From: RUG334 sp045599645
GTDB lineage: Bacteria > Muiribacteriota > Ozemobacteria > Ozemobacterales > Ozemobacteraceae
Direction: 5' to 3'
Assembly (NCBI GenBank): GCA_045599645.1
Contig: JAZRWI010000111.1
Location: 1 to 64,000 of the forward strand
DNA length: 64,000 bases
Shown in pieces: positions 7,579-16,130 of this stretch (position 1 is its first letter; each line of letters starts with the position of its first letter). A model generated the notes under the pieces. It worked only from the letters and a program-made list of their open reading frames with translations. It did not search any database and had not been told where the DNA came from. A program made the translations under genes and the position numbers.

Positions 7579-8990
7579 TGTATATCTCCCACAAACAGCT
7601 CTTTGGCCACACCTTTAAGGAGGTCGACGGCTTCTTCGAGAAGGCTGATGGCTTCTTCGGCGCTTTCAGCGGGGTCTGGCAGGTCTTCGTAATCAACGAT
7701 GGATTCATCTCTTATGAGTCCGAGGTCGAGACTGTTTCCCTTTTCGGTAATGGCTTCACGGGTAAAGTAATTCCAGCGTTCATCCTTGACTGTAGCACGG
7801 TCTTCAGCTTCATAAGCAGCTTCAAAGCCGGCAAAATGTTCTGCCTTCAAAGGATTAGTCTTACCAAAACTTGGCATATTAGTTCTTAAATCATAGAACC
7901 ACACACCTTTTGTATTTCCTTTATCAGTAGCTTCACGAGTGAAGAAAAGAACATTTGTCTTTACGCCCTGAGCATAGAAAATACCTGTTGGCAGGCGAAG
8001 AATTGTATGGAGATTGCATTTATCCATAAGGTCAACGCGTATGCTTTCACCGTCACCATCAGCAAAGAGAACATTGTCTGGCAGAACAACAGCCGCACGG
8101 GCTTTTCCGTCTGCCTTCAAACTTCTATAAATATGCTGCAGAAAGTTTAACTGCTTGTTGCTGGTCGGGAAAGTAAAGTCATCACGGGTTGCACGTTCCC
8201 CACCCTTCTTTGTGCCAAAAGGCGGATTAGTAAGAACAACATCGTAGCCCTTCATGCTCTGGCCCATACTTGAAAGAGTATCGCCAAGAGTGATTTTGCC
8301 GTCAATATCATGAAGCATGGCGTTCATCAATGCAAGGCGGTGTGTATCGTGAACAAGTTCAACACCTGTGAAAGCCTGTTTGCGTTCAAAATCAGCAGTA
8401 TCAGCATCAAGATCAAAGAAATCATCTGTCTGTGAAGCAACATACTGGCGAGCGGCAATCATAAAACCGAAGGTTCCGCAGGCAGGATCGTTGCATCTTT
8501 CCCCTGGCTGAGGCTTAATGAGGCGTGTCATTACATCAATGAGAACGCGTGGCGTGAAATACTGGCCGGCACCAGACTTCTTTTCATTTGCGTTCTTTTC
8601 CAAGAGACCTTCATATAAGGTGCCCAAGCCTTCTTCACGTGCAGAGAACCAATCGAGACTATCAATAGTGGTAATGATTTTTTCAAGGTTCTTAGGTTCG
8701 TCAATATTGGTAGATGAGCCCTGATATATTTCTCTGACTCTGCCAGTGCAGTTTTCACCAAGGTATTTAAGAAGGTCTACATAGAACTTTTTCAGTTCAA
8801 TGCCGCTTCTTGACTTCAAGGCATCCCAGCGATAGTTTTCGGGGATATGCTCTTCAGCACCGGTTTCCTTTGCCATCTTCAAAAAAAGAATGTATGTAAG
8901 TTCTGTTACGTATTGATGGTAGGTTATGCCATCGTCACGCAGCACATTACAGAGATTCCATAACTTCGTAACTATTTCCTGTGTATTCAA
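7575..8990 (-). CDS. hsdM: Type I restriction-modification methyltransferase HsdM
   Basis: A 471-aa N6-adenine methyltransferase subunit. An N-terminal helical HsdM domain (about 1-125) precedes the Rossmann-like methylase. Motifs are GQYFTPR at 142-148, the SAM-binding loop DPACGTFGF at 168-176 and the catalytic NPPF at 255-258. Start is TTG at 8990 with GGAG upstream at good spacing; no better ATG exists nearby. The C-terminal ~85 residues are duplicated at 6235-6505, and the extreme end differs (ELFVGDIQ against ELSD), because it now overlaps the nuclease start. It acts with HsdS to methylate host DNA and with HsdR to cut foreign DNA. Order is hsdR, hsdM, nuclease on one strand. Confidence 0.95.
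   Translation of the reverse strand: MNTQEIVTKLWNLCNVLRDDGITYHQYVTELTYILFLKMAKETGAEEHIPENYRWDALKSRSGIELKKFYVDLLKYLGENCTGRVREIYQGSSTNIDEPKNLEKIITTIDSLDWFSAREEGLGTLYEGLLEKNANEKKSGAGQYFTPRVLIDVMTRLIKPQPGERCNDPACGTFGFMIAARQYVASQTDDFFDLDADTADFERKQAFTGVELVHDTHRLALMNAMLHDIDGKITLGDTLSSMGQSMKGYDVVLTNPPFGTKKGGERATRDDFTFPTSNKQLNFLQHIYRSLKADGKARAAVVLPDNVLFADGDGESIRVDLMDKCNLHTILRLPTGIFYAQGVKTNVLFFTREATDKGNTKGVWFYDLRTNMPSFGKTNPLKAEHFAGFEAAYEAEDRATVKDERWNYFTREAITEKGNSLDLGLIRDESIVDYEDLPDPAESAEEAISLLEEAVDLLKGVAKELFVGDIQ
7599..7857. repeat. 259-bp direct repeat, hsdM copy
   Basis: Matches 6247-6505 without gaps at roughly 90% identity by eye. The repeat offset of 1,352 bp equals the size of the inserted unit containing the DUF1016 nuclease gene. 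Identity ends sharply after GGATTA at the right edge. Confidence 0.85.
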
Positions 8991-9156
8991 GATTTACTCC
9001 TTAATCATAATTCGTGCTTTATAAAATTAATTTTATAGAGACTATCACCAAAACTTGTTTTAGTCTTTCAAAACAAGTCTCTAGCTTTTCAAAACCCACC
9101 CTGCCCTCCCTTTAAAAGGGAGGTATTGGAAAAACCTTTACGAAAGGGGTAGCCAA
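8991..9156. other. hsdR-hsdM spacer with three inverted repeats
   Basis: It contains an 18-bp perfect palindrome (9020-9037, TATAAAATTAATTTTATA). It also has a hairpin pairing ACTTGTTTT at 9053-9061 with AAAACAAGT at 9070-9078, and CCTCCCTTTAAAAGGGAGG at 9105-9123. hsdM may have its own promoter here, though no clean -35/-10 pair is visible. The 9105 hairpin could attenuate read-through from hsdR. Confidence 0.5.
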
Positions 9157-12100
9157 CTAGCCGACTTCGTAGAGGTAGTCGTTTAGTTCGTCGACTATGC
9201 TGGCAAGCTTGTTGCCAAAAATCTTGTTTATGCGGTCAAAGCCGCCCTGGTTTTTAAATCTGTCATCTTCATTGAAAACAGCCACATTTATGATGGAATC
9301 CTTTAATATGACCTTTTCTATTCTGCTAAGCCAATTAAGCTCAGTTGCATTGAACTTGTGAGCTTTTTTGAGCTTTTCAATGGCAGTTTTAACTCTTTCT
9401 TCAGGCGATATCAGCTCTGCATCTATTGCGTAGCGTCTTACTATGCTGATAATATCAGCAGTAATGTCACTGTTGGTCATTTCCTTCATAGCACTCTTAA
9501 GCTCTGTTTCGCTGTAGCCTTCTGTATCAAGCTGTGCCCACAAAGACTTCAGACTGGCTCTGGTAAGGTCTCTAGGCCGTGTGCAAAGAATATTCAATGC
9601 TTCGATAGTATTCTTGTTATTCTTAAGATATTCCGAAAAGGAATCAAGATAATCCTTAGGCCCTACTGCAGCTTTACCGTAACTTCTAGTATGTGCAAGA
9701 AGCTTGTCTTTTTCTTCTGAAATGACCACAACCTTAGGCTTGCCCTCGTTCTGTTTCATGAGCTCAATAAGCTTTTCATGGGCAAGCAGCTTTTCCTTCG
9801 CTTCAACCGGGCTTAACCCCTGGAAGGATTTCATGAATTCTTCCGGCTGCATGCCATCAGCAAGAACCGGGAAATTCTTTTCGGTTCTTTCATCCATGCT
9901 TTTACAGCTTCTCTGAAGCTTAGCCAGCATATTTTCAACAACCTTTTTCAGATGTTCTTCTTCATCAAGAACCTTTAGACCCTTCAGCAAATCATCATAT
10001 GAGGTCTTTACAGCAACAGACTTCATTGTATTAACATTTGAAAAGGCATCATAAACCCCGACCGGGTCGTATATTTCGAATCTGCTTTTCCCTATTTCCG
10101 GGCACAGGCGTGTAGCTCTTCCCAACATCTGCTCAAAAAGAATACGTGAACGGATTCTTCGCATAAAAACAAGATTTGTAACCTTTGGCACGTCAACACC
10201 TGTTGAAAGCAGGTCAACGGTAACAGCAATACTTGGATAGTTTTCGTTTTTAAACAGCTTAACCAGCTCCTGTGACCTGTTGCTGTTATTTTTATTAACA
10301 CTTGATGTAATCTTCATTACAGCGTCATTGGAAATTCCACGGGCCGTATATATTTTCTGCAATATATTTACAATCAAGTCTGCGTGATTATCGTCAACAG
10401 CGAAAATGATGGTTTTGCCAGAGACATTGGAATCTTCAGGGTCGATACAGTTGGCAATTTCCTGCAGGACTGTTTCATTGAAGCTTGGCACAACTATCTG
10501 CTTATTGAAGGAATCAATTTCAAAATCAAGTTCATCAGCTATAAGCTCTGTCTTAACAATCTGACCAGTAGATGGGTTATAAACAGAAACAATATCGCCA
10601 ACCCTGTAATGAACACCTTCCTGCCCAAGTTTTGTCTTCAACTGATGTGGAGCGTCATGGTCAACAAGGTAACCGTCTAGAACAGCCTCTCTGTAGGTAT
10701 AGCTGAATACAGGCGCACCAAAGATTTCTGTGGTGTGAAGCGCCGGAGTCGCAGTTAAAGCAATCTTCACTGCATCAAAATATTCTATTACAACACGGTA
10801 TTTGCTTTGATAATCAGTCTGGTCGCGATAAAGAATTTCTTCATCGGTCATTTCCTTATCAAGAACATAGCCGCGGTGGGCTTCGTCAACAATAATAAGG
10901 TCATAATCACTGACAGCAGGCATTTGCTCATCTTTGTTATAAAGAATTCGTTTAACCATGCTCTGGACAGTTGCAACCTGAACACGTGTTTCACGGTCAA
11001 TACCCGCATCTTCAAGACCCTTGATATTATAAATATCATCAAGCGTCATAAGGTCTTCTAGCTTAACTTCCTTAAAAGTATCTGAAGCCTGTTCACCTAG
11101 TGTAGTTCTATCTACAAGAAAAAGAATTCTTCTGAATCTGCCAGATTTCAGAAATCTATAAATCATGCCAAGAACAGTTCTGGTCTTACCTGTTCCTGTT
11201 GCCATGGCAAGAAGAACCTTCTGTTGACCGGCAATAATAGCATTTTCAGCTGCTTCAATGGCATTAATCTGATAATATCTTAAATTGAGACCGTCCTTGT
11301 CTCGTAAAAAGTCTTTACTCATTTGTGATAAAGCATTATTACGAGCACTTATATCTTTTTCCAGAAGTTCCTGAAGACCACTTGGACTATACCAGCCCAT
11401 AAGCGGCTTAGCAGCATTATCAGGCTTTCTTAAATCAAGGAACCAGACACCGCTCTTAGTGGAAAGCTGTTCCAGATAAGCCCTGCCGTTAGTGGCAAAT
11501 GTGAATGGCAACTGGTATTTACCCCAGGTGCCAAGGCAATATTTCTGGTCTTCGTTTCTAATACTACTGGAATAGACTTTGCACTGATTGTCGATGACAG
11601 AAGGCACATCAATCATGGCTGCCTTAGCTTCTATAAAAGCATAGAGGTTTTCGCCGATGAATAACGCATAGTCTGCAAAGCCCTTTTTTCCGTCTGGTGT
11701 AAGAGTAGGCCATTCGGCAATAGCCATGTTTCTGTTCTTTGCAGGGCGCACACCTTCAGAGTATCTCAGTGTTGTGGTGTTAGCTTCCCAACCGGCTTCA
11801 CGAAGCTGTTCGTCAATAATATAGCGGGTTTCAGCTTCAGACTTAAATCTAAGGGAAGCAGCCTTCTGAGATTGCTGCTGGCGCTCTTCCTTTGGAACCT
11901 GCTTAGCCTTTTCTGCTGCAGCTTCGGATTCTTTTATGAGCTTTTCTTCTTCAGCCTGCTCTGCTTCTTTATTAGCAGTCTTATTTGTTACCTTAATAAT
12001 CCTTGGCGTTCTCTGACTGGAAGCTTCTATTTCGTCGCCATCTTTTGCTGGCATAACAAAAGGCGAATCATGGAAATCCATATCAGGGTCGCCATAGGTA

Positions 12101-12459
12101 TACTGAAACCACTGACATAAACCATATGCCATTTTTATAAGGGTTTCACCATCTCTTACGGATTCATAATTTTCATGAGCAGCACGGTTTCTGATTTTTC
12201 TCAAGGAATGAAGTATATCTGCAATATCCTTTTCCAGAAAACCTTCCTTGAAAAGGTGCCTGATTCTGTCACAGCTATCAAGCTCAAAAGCCAGTTTGAT
12301 ATGTTCGAATTTAAACATCAGCTTGGTTATGGTTTCACCAATCATACCAAGCTTCATAAGGCATGAGTTAGAATCACTGTATAAGTATTTTTCTGCCATG
12401 TAGCCGAAATCAGCTAATACATGGAAATCTTTTTCTAAGAATGTAAAATTAGATTTCAT
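9157..12459 (-). CDS. hsdR: Type I restriction enzyme motor/nuclease subunit HsdR
   Basis: 1,100 aa. An N-terminal DUF4145-like helical domain (about 1-125, with LRKIRNRAAHENY) is followed by a charged coiled coil (165-200). Next is the HsdR nuclease domain, with Asp263 in GFADYALF and the EAK triad at 277-279 as PD-(D/E)XK residues. The superfamily 2 translocase follows: Walker A ATGTGKT at 420-426, DEAH at 525-528, then STGVDVPKV and QMLGRATR in the second RecA domain. The C-terminal ~250 residues are helical and probably contact HsdM. The DUF4145 front end is typical of one HsdR subgroup. It cuts unmethylated DNA after translocation. It is first in the minus-strand operon, 166 bp before hsdM. 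Confidence 0.95.
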   Translation of the reverse strand: MKSNFTFLEKDFHVLADFGYMAEKYLYSDSNSCLMKLGMIGETITKLMFKFEHIKLAFELDSCDRIRHLFKEGFLEKDIADILHSLRKIRNRAAHENYESVRDGETLIKMAYGLCQWFQYTYGDPDMDFHDSPFVMPAKDGDEIEASSQRTPRIIKVTNKTANKEAEQAEEEKLIKESEAAAEKAKQVPKEERQQQSQKAASLRFKSEAETRYIIDEQLREAGWEANTTTLRYSEGVRPAKNRNMAIAEWPTLTPDGKKGFADYALFIGENLYAFIEAKAAMIDVPSVIDNQCKVYSSSIRNEDQKYCLGTWGKYQLPFTFATNGRAYLEQLSTKSGVWFLDLRKPDNAAKPLMGWYSPSGLQELLEKDISARNNALSQMSKDFLRDKDGLNLRYYQINAIEAAENAIIAGQQKVLLAMATGTGKTRTVLGMIYRFLKSGRFRRILFLVDRTTLGEQASDTFKEVKLEDLMTLDDIYNIKGLEDAGIDRETRVQVATVQSMVKRILYNKDEQMPAVSDYDLIIVDEAHRGYVLDKEMTDEEILYRDQTDYQSKYRVVIEYFDAVKIALTATPALHTTEIFGAPVFSYTYREAVLDGYLVDHDAPHQLKTKLGQEGVHYRVGDIVSVYNPSTGQIVKTELIADELDFEIDSFNKQIVVPSFNETVLQEIANCIDPEDSNVSGKTIIFAVDDNHADLIVNILQKIYTARGISNDAVMKITSSVNKNNSNRSQELVKLFKNENYPSIAVTVDLLSTGVDVPKVTNLVFMRRIRSRILFEQMLGRATRLCPEIGKSRFEIYDPVGVYDAFSNVNTMKSVAVKTSYDDLLKGLKVLDEEEHLKKVVENMLAKLQRSCKSMDERTEKNFPVLADGMQPEEFMKSFQGLSPVEAKEKLLAHEKLIELMKQNEGKPKVVVISEEKDKLLAHTRSYGKAAVGPKDYLDSFSEYLKNNKNTIEALNILCTRPRDLTRASLKSLWAQLDTEGYSETELKSAMKEMTNSDITADIISIVRRYAIDAELISPEERVKTAIEKLKKAHKFNATELNWLSRIEKVILKDSIINVAVFNEDDRFKNQGGFDRINKIFGNKLASIVDELNDYLYEVG

Positions 12460-12500
12460 AACTCAATTGCCTTATTTATGAAATATCAAAGATTAAATTA

Positions 12501-12529
12501 ATTTTAACATGGGCTTTAGTAATACTCAA
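12501..12529 (-). promoter_or_regulatory. Promoter of hsdR
   Basis: Minus-strand TTGAGT at 12524-12529, 17-base spacer, TAAAAT at 12501-12506, 41 bases upstream of the hsdR ATG. Good match to a housekeeping promoter. Confidence 0.55.
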
Positions 12530-12611
12530 GCAAAACGAAGAAAGCCGGGTAGCAGGCCGCTTACTGCTTTCGGCTACCAGCTTACCGCCGAGGAAAGCCA
12601 GAAGCTAGAAC

Positions 12612-12699
12612 CCTAAAACCTAAGACCTAAGACCTAAGACCTAAAACCTAAAACCTAAGACCTAAGACCTAAAACCTAAGACCTAAGACCTAAGACCTA
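12612..12699. repeat. Heptanucleotide tandem repeat CCTAAGA
   Basis: Twelve perfect-length 7-bp units (CCTAAGA or CCTAAAA) plus CCTA. The reverse complement of the unit, TCTTAGG, is the unit of the 25-copy array at 55308-55482, so the two arrays are the same repeat in opposite orientation. Confidence 0.95.
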
Positions 12700-12747
12700 T
12701 TCTATAGCAGTGGATGTATAAGGGTGATTTTATAGCCCTCATCCGTC

Positions 12748-12762
12748 TTCTGCTTCGCAGAA
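12748..12762. other. Mini-hairpin with TTC loop
   Basis: TTCTGC, loop TTC, GCAGAA: a perfect 6-bp stem of the same style as units of the arrays at 56505-56819 and 58189-58540. Nearby (about 12766-12806) CCTTCC/GGAAGG and CCACGC/GCGTGG pairs interleave. The spacer from 12460 to 13119 otherwise holds only repeats. Confidence 0.5.
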
Positions 12763-12896
12763 TCCACCTTCCCCCACGCTTCGCTTTGGAGGAAGGCCCC
12801 GCGTGGGCGCCAACAGTTGCAAACCCAATCAACAATCAATTCTGCATTATGCATTTCGTTGCAGCATCAAACCTGTCGAAGCAGTGTAAAACAAAA

Positions 12897-12931
12897 AATT
12901 CTCAATTCTCAATTCTCAATTCTCAATTCTC
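12897..12931. repeat. Heptanucleotide tandem repeat AATTCTC
   Basis: Five perfect AATTCTC units, followed by a degenerate continuation to about 12944. A second 7-bp unit in the same spacer, unrelated in sequence to CCTAAGA. Confidence 0.95.
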
Positions 12932-13018
12932 CATTTTCAATTCTAAGTTCAGGCATTGACACTAAGCTGGTTAAAGCAGCACCAAATTCAATCAAGCAGT
13001 AAACTAAACAATCAATTC

Positions 13019-13053
13019 TGCATTATGCATTATGAATTATGAATTATGAATTA
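13019..13053. repeat. Heptanucleotide tandem repeat TGAATTA/TGCATTA
   Basis: Two TGCATTA and three TGAATTA units in tandem. The lead-in CAATTCTGCATTATGCATT is also present at 12837-12855, so part of this sequence is duplicated within the spacer. Confidence 0.95.
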
Positions 13054-13119
13054 GAATTGGGGTTGCGTTGGGAAAATTTATGTTATAGATTGTATGTATA
13101 CATTTGATGGAGGTTGCTT

Positions 13120-14406
13120 ATGGCTCTTGATTTAAAAACCATTCTTCCAAGAGAAGCCACTACTCTTTACGATCTGAAGATTGACCCTGAAATTTTAACC
13201 AACCTGATTATAAAAGAACTTTATCTGCACGGCAAAGACGTTCCCCGCAAGATTGCAAAGCGTCTCAAGGTAAATACAGAAATAGTTTCCCAGATAATCT
13301 CTGACCTTAAGAAGCAGGAATTAGTCGCTATGGTCGGTGGCACCGGCATGGGTGATGACTATCAATATGGTCTTTATCCAAAGGGAGTTGAACGAGCCAA
13401 GAGCATACAGGACCGCGATGCTTATGTAGGTGCAGCCCCTGTAAGTTTTGATGAGTATATCAAAGTAACAAACCTCATTCTTAGCGAATCTAAGAAGAGC
13501 TTCAAAATTAACAAAGCTCTTATGGAAGAAAAATTCACTCAGCACACCGGTTATAAGGATGTTCTTTTCCAGATCGGTCAGGCTGTTTGCGCACGTAAAC
13601 CTGCCTTCGTATATGGTTTCCCTGGCAATGGTAAAACCTTCCTTTGTAGCTCAGTAATCAAGCTGCTTCCTCCAATGATTGTCCCATATTCTGTTGAAAT
13701 AGGCGGCCAGCTTGTCAGAGTATTCGACCCAAGCTGTCATCAGATAGTTGAAAACTTTGACATGGACGGTTTCGACGAAAGATGGGTTGTTGTAAAACCA
13801 CCTTTGATTACAGTCGGCGGTGAATTAACTCTTGATGACCTTGAAGTTAAGTATAACAACAAATACGGATGCTTCGACGCTCCACCACAGGTTAAGGCTA
13901 CAGGCGGCGTTCTTCTGGTAGACGACCTTGGTCGTCAGCGCTGCGGTGTAGAAGAAATCTTTAACCGCTTCATTATTCCTCTTGAAAACAAGGTTGACTA
14001 TCTTGTTCTTGGCGGTCAGCGCATGCAGGTTCCAACAGATGAAATCATTCTGTTCAGCACCAACCTCGACCCGATGAAGATTGTTGATGATGCCTTCTTA
14101 AGACGTCTGCCTTACAAGATTAACGTAAGAAATCCTAATGTTGAAGAATACACAGACATTTGGCACGGAGCCTGCGATAAACTGGGTCTCAAGTTCGATC
14201 CGGAAAACATCAAACAGATTCTTGAAATCTATAGAGCCAAAAAGCGCGGTTTAAGAGCTGTTCATCCTCGTGACCTCCTGAATATTATCAGAGACCGCAA
14301 ACGCTATCTTGAAGACGAAAACTGCTCTATCACCCCACAGGAAATCCAGGAAGCCTACGATATTTATTTCGTAACCGAGCTCACTCTGGTAGAAACAATC
14401 AACTAA
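13120..14406 (+). CDS. AAA+ ATPase with N-terminal winged helix
   Basis: 428 aa from the ATG at 13120, which has GGAGG six bases upstream; a TTG two codons earlier is less likely. Residues 20-95 look like a winged helix (LIIKELYLHGKDVPRKIAKR). The AAA+ module has Walker A GFPGNGKT at 166-173, Walker B VLLVDDLGRQ at 264-273, sensor-1 FSTNLDP at 312-318 and an arginine-finger motif DAFLRRLPYKI at 324-334. The lid ends with GLRAVHPRDLLNII. The architecture resembles predicted MoxR-like/chaperone ATPases of unknown target. It is followed by a hairpin and a polytopic membrane protein on the same strand. It may regulate or assemble the neighbouring pilus/secretion system, which is only a positional inference. 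Confidence 0.8.
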   Translation: MALDLKTILPREATTLYDLKIDPEILTNLIIKELYLHGKDVPRKIAKRLKVNTEIVSQIISDLKKQELVAMVGGTGMGDDYQYGLYPKGVERAKSIQDRDAYVGAAPVSFDEYIKVTNLILSESKKSFKINKALMEEKFTQHTGYKDVLFQIGQAVCARKPAFVYGFPGNGKTFLCSSVIKLLPPMIVPYSVEIGGQLVRVFDPSCHQIVENFDMDGFDERWVVVKPPLITVGGELTLDDLEVKYNNKYGCFDAPPQVKATGGVLLVDDLGRQRCGVEEIFNRFIIPLENKVDYLVLGGQRMQVPTDEIILFSTNLDPMKIVDDAFLRRLPYKINVRNPNVEEYTDIWHGACDKLGLKFDPENIKQILEIYRAKKRGLRAVHPRDLLNIIRDRKRYLEDENCSITPQEIQEAYDIYFVTELTLVETIN

Positions 14407-14410
14407 TGTT

Positions 14411-14442
14411 CATTCACTCTGTCCTAGCGGACAGAGTGAATG
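14411..14442. terminator. Perfect 14-bp hairpin between two genes
   Basis: CATTCACTCTGTCC, loop TAGC, GGACAGAGTGAATG. It lies four bases past the ATPase stop and 16 bases before the ATG of the membrane protein gene. Without a T-tract it may attenuate, stabilise or terminate; it also nearly covers the next gene's leader. Confidence 0.55.
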
Positions 14443-14458
14443 GGGATTGGGGATTTGC

Positions 14459-15337
14459 ATGAATCTGCTTTTCTTTGTAGAAAGTATGGTTTCAGGGTTG
14501 CTAGCCGGCTTTTTCAGCTGGATGTTTTACCGTGAAGGCAATCCCTGGGACTTAATAGGAAATTTTCAGACAAGCCTATTAACCGCAAGTATATTCTGCG
14601 GCTTTTTTGCGTCCCTCATAACAATGCTTCCTATTGTAATAATGGAACGTAAGCTTAGAAAAGCCTCTACATACTTTTTATCAGCTTTTGTCATTGCATT
14701 TTCTTTAACTGCCTTATCAAGTGTTGTTTATTCCATATGCATTGAATATCTGGTCAACTTCGGTACAGAAATTCCAAATTCTGTATTCAGATTCTTCTGG
14801 TGGTTAATATTATCAATCAGCTTATCCTGCAGCTTTGGCTTTCTTCATGGTAACCTCAAAAATCTCTGTAAAGCTTTGATGGGTATTACTCCATCTTTCA
14901 TTATTGCTGGAGCCTTAGTAGACAAAATGCTTCTTGGCAATCATAGTCTTGTTCTTACCTTCCTGCTTCTGGGCGGAACCCTTGGACTAGGCTTTTACAT
15001 AACCTGGGAATTGCTTAAAGAAGCTTGGTTAGACGAATATATATGCACTGGGATTACCTTCAGATACTATCTTGATGACAGTGAGTTCTCTGCAGGCTCT
15101 GCAGATGATAATGACATGACTCTGCAGGACGGTCCTGAATCACTTTTTCACATAAAGGAAAAAGATGGTGTTCACATTTTTGAACTTAATGACACAGAGT
15201 TCAGAGCTTGTGTAAACAATTCAAAATTCAGGTATAGAGCATTGGTAGAAGGCGATAAAATTAATGTTCTACCCAGAGAATTTATTTATCACACCAAATT
15301 CTCTCATATAAAAGACGAAATGCCGGAACTTTCCTAA
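14459..15337 (+). CDS. Polytopic inner-membrane protein, unknown function
   Basis: 292 aa from the ATG at 14459 (TTGGGG upstream). About six hydrophobic segments span residues 4-185 (for example VESMVSGLLAGFFSWMF, TASIFCGFFASLITMLPIVI and LVLTFLLLGGTLGLGFYITW). A soluble C-terminal domain of about 95 residues follows, with the repeated pattern DSEF, DTEF, NSKF and the ending VEGDKINVLPREFIY. I recognise no family. It follows the AAA+ ATPase gene on the same strand and may work with it in the membrane. A strong hairpin terminator closes the unit. Confidence 0.75.
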   Translation: MNLLFFVESMVSGLLAGFFSWMFYREGNPWDLIGNFQTSLLTASIFCGFFASLITMLPIVIMERKLRKASTYFLSAFVIAFSLTALSSVVYSICIEYLVNFGTEIPNSVFRFFWWLILSISLSCSFGFLHGNLKNLCKALMGITPSFIIAGALVDKMLLGNHSLVLTFLLLGGTLGLGFYITWELLKEAWLDEYICTGITFRYYLDDSEFSAGSADDNDMTLQDGPESLFHIKEKDGVHIFELNDTEFRACVNNSKFRYRALVEGDKINVLPREFIYHTKFSHIKDEMPELS

Positions 15338-15342
15338 AAGCA

Positions 15343-15380
15343 AAAAACGCGGTTTCAAATCGAAACCGCGTTTTTCTTTT
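15343..15380. terminator. Bidirectional rho-independent terminator
   Basis: AAAAACGCGGTTTC at 15343-15356 pairs perfectly with GAAACCGCGTTTTT at 15362-15375 around a 5-base loop, with further Ts after. It sits between convergent genes ending at 15337 (plus) and 15385 (minus). Confidence 0.92.
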
Positions 15381-15384
15381 ATTC

Positions 15385-16065
15385 TTAATCGATTGTGAGA
15401 CCCATTGCAAGCATAGAATTATAAATCTGAGCTACAGAACTATCTGAGGTTCCATCAGAGCTTAATGCAAACTTAATCTGGTTTCTGGCACCATCATCGT
15501 TTCCAATCATGAAATAGCACCAGGCAAGCATTGCGTGAGCACCTGCATTCGAAACGCCGATTGGATGCTTAGCTGTGAATGTAGTTGAGGTTTCCCTCAA
15601 ACCCATATCTTCAAGTATTCCAGCAGCAGATCTGCAGCCATTTTTACCTTCATTCATCAAAGCTGCAGCCAAACCTATTTTAGCTTCATCATTAGTGGTT
15701 GAGGCAGTTTCAAAAGCAGCCTTAGCAGAACTGGCACCTTGTGACTTCAAGTATGACCAACCAAGACCGTTATAAGCTTCTGGCTTCTGCTCGGTCTTTA
15801 TATTCGCATTGGAAATCGCATCATTGAACTTAGCAATAGCACTGCTGTAAGCACCGTATTTAAAGTCTTCCCAAGCTGAAAGAATTAACGATTCAACATT
15901 AGTTTCGGTAGTTCCGCCGCCACCGCCACTAGTTCCGCCGCCGCCACCATTTATGATGTCAGACGGAACAGAATAGCGACCAGTACCGCTTCCAGAACCA
16001 CAACCATTAGCAAGTGTAATTACCACTGCCATTCCGGCTAATACAGCAACCAGTTTCTTATTCAT
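15385..16065 (-). CDS. TPR-type lipoprotein
   Basis: 226 aa. The signal peptide ends in the lipobox LANGC (Cys22), so it should be lipid-anchored. A glycine-rich linker (GGGGGTSGGGGG at about 40-51) follows. The rest has helical TPR-like repeats: AWEDFKYGAYSSAIAKFNDA, then YNGLGWSYLKS and AHAMLAWCYFMIGNDDGARN. It shares this layout and several motifs (YNG.GW, AHAMLA, final GL-D) with the lipoprotein at 26372-27145, so the two are paralogues. It follows the 3,347-aa giant gene by 65 bp and is probably cotranscribed with it. It may scaffold or help export the giant protein, by inference only. Confidence 0.85.
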   Translation of the reverse strand: MNKKLVAVLAGMAVVITLANGCGSGSGTGRYSVPSDIINGGGGGTSGGGGGTTETNVESLILSAWEDFKYGAYSSAIAKFNDAISNANIKTEQKPEAYNGLGWSYLKSQGASSAKAAFETASTTNDEAKIGLAAALMNEGKNGCRSAAGILEDMGLRETSTTFTAKHPIGVSNAGAHAMLAWCYFMIGNDDGARNQIKFALSSDGTSDSSVAQIYNSMLAMGLTID

Positions 16066-16130
16066 AGGTCACACTCCGATTCGATTACCTGTTCATAAAG
16101 CAACCGAATCAGAATTTGACTTGAAAGCGA

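Noticed and set aside
12714..13002. Two overlapping plus-strand open frames in the repeat-rich spacer
   Set aside because: They run through AATTCTC and hairpin repeats, giving repeated NSQFSI peptides, and have no ribosome binding site.
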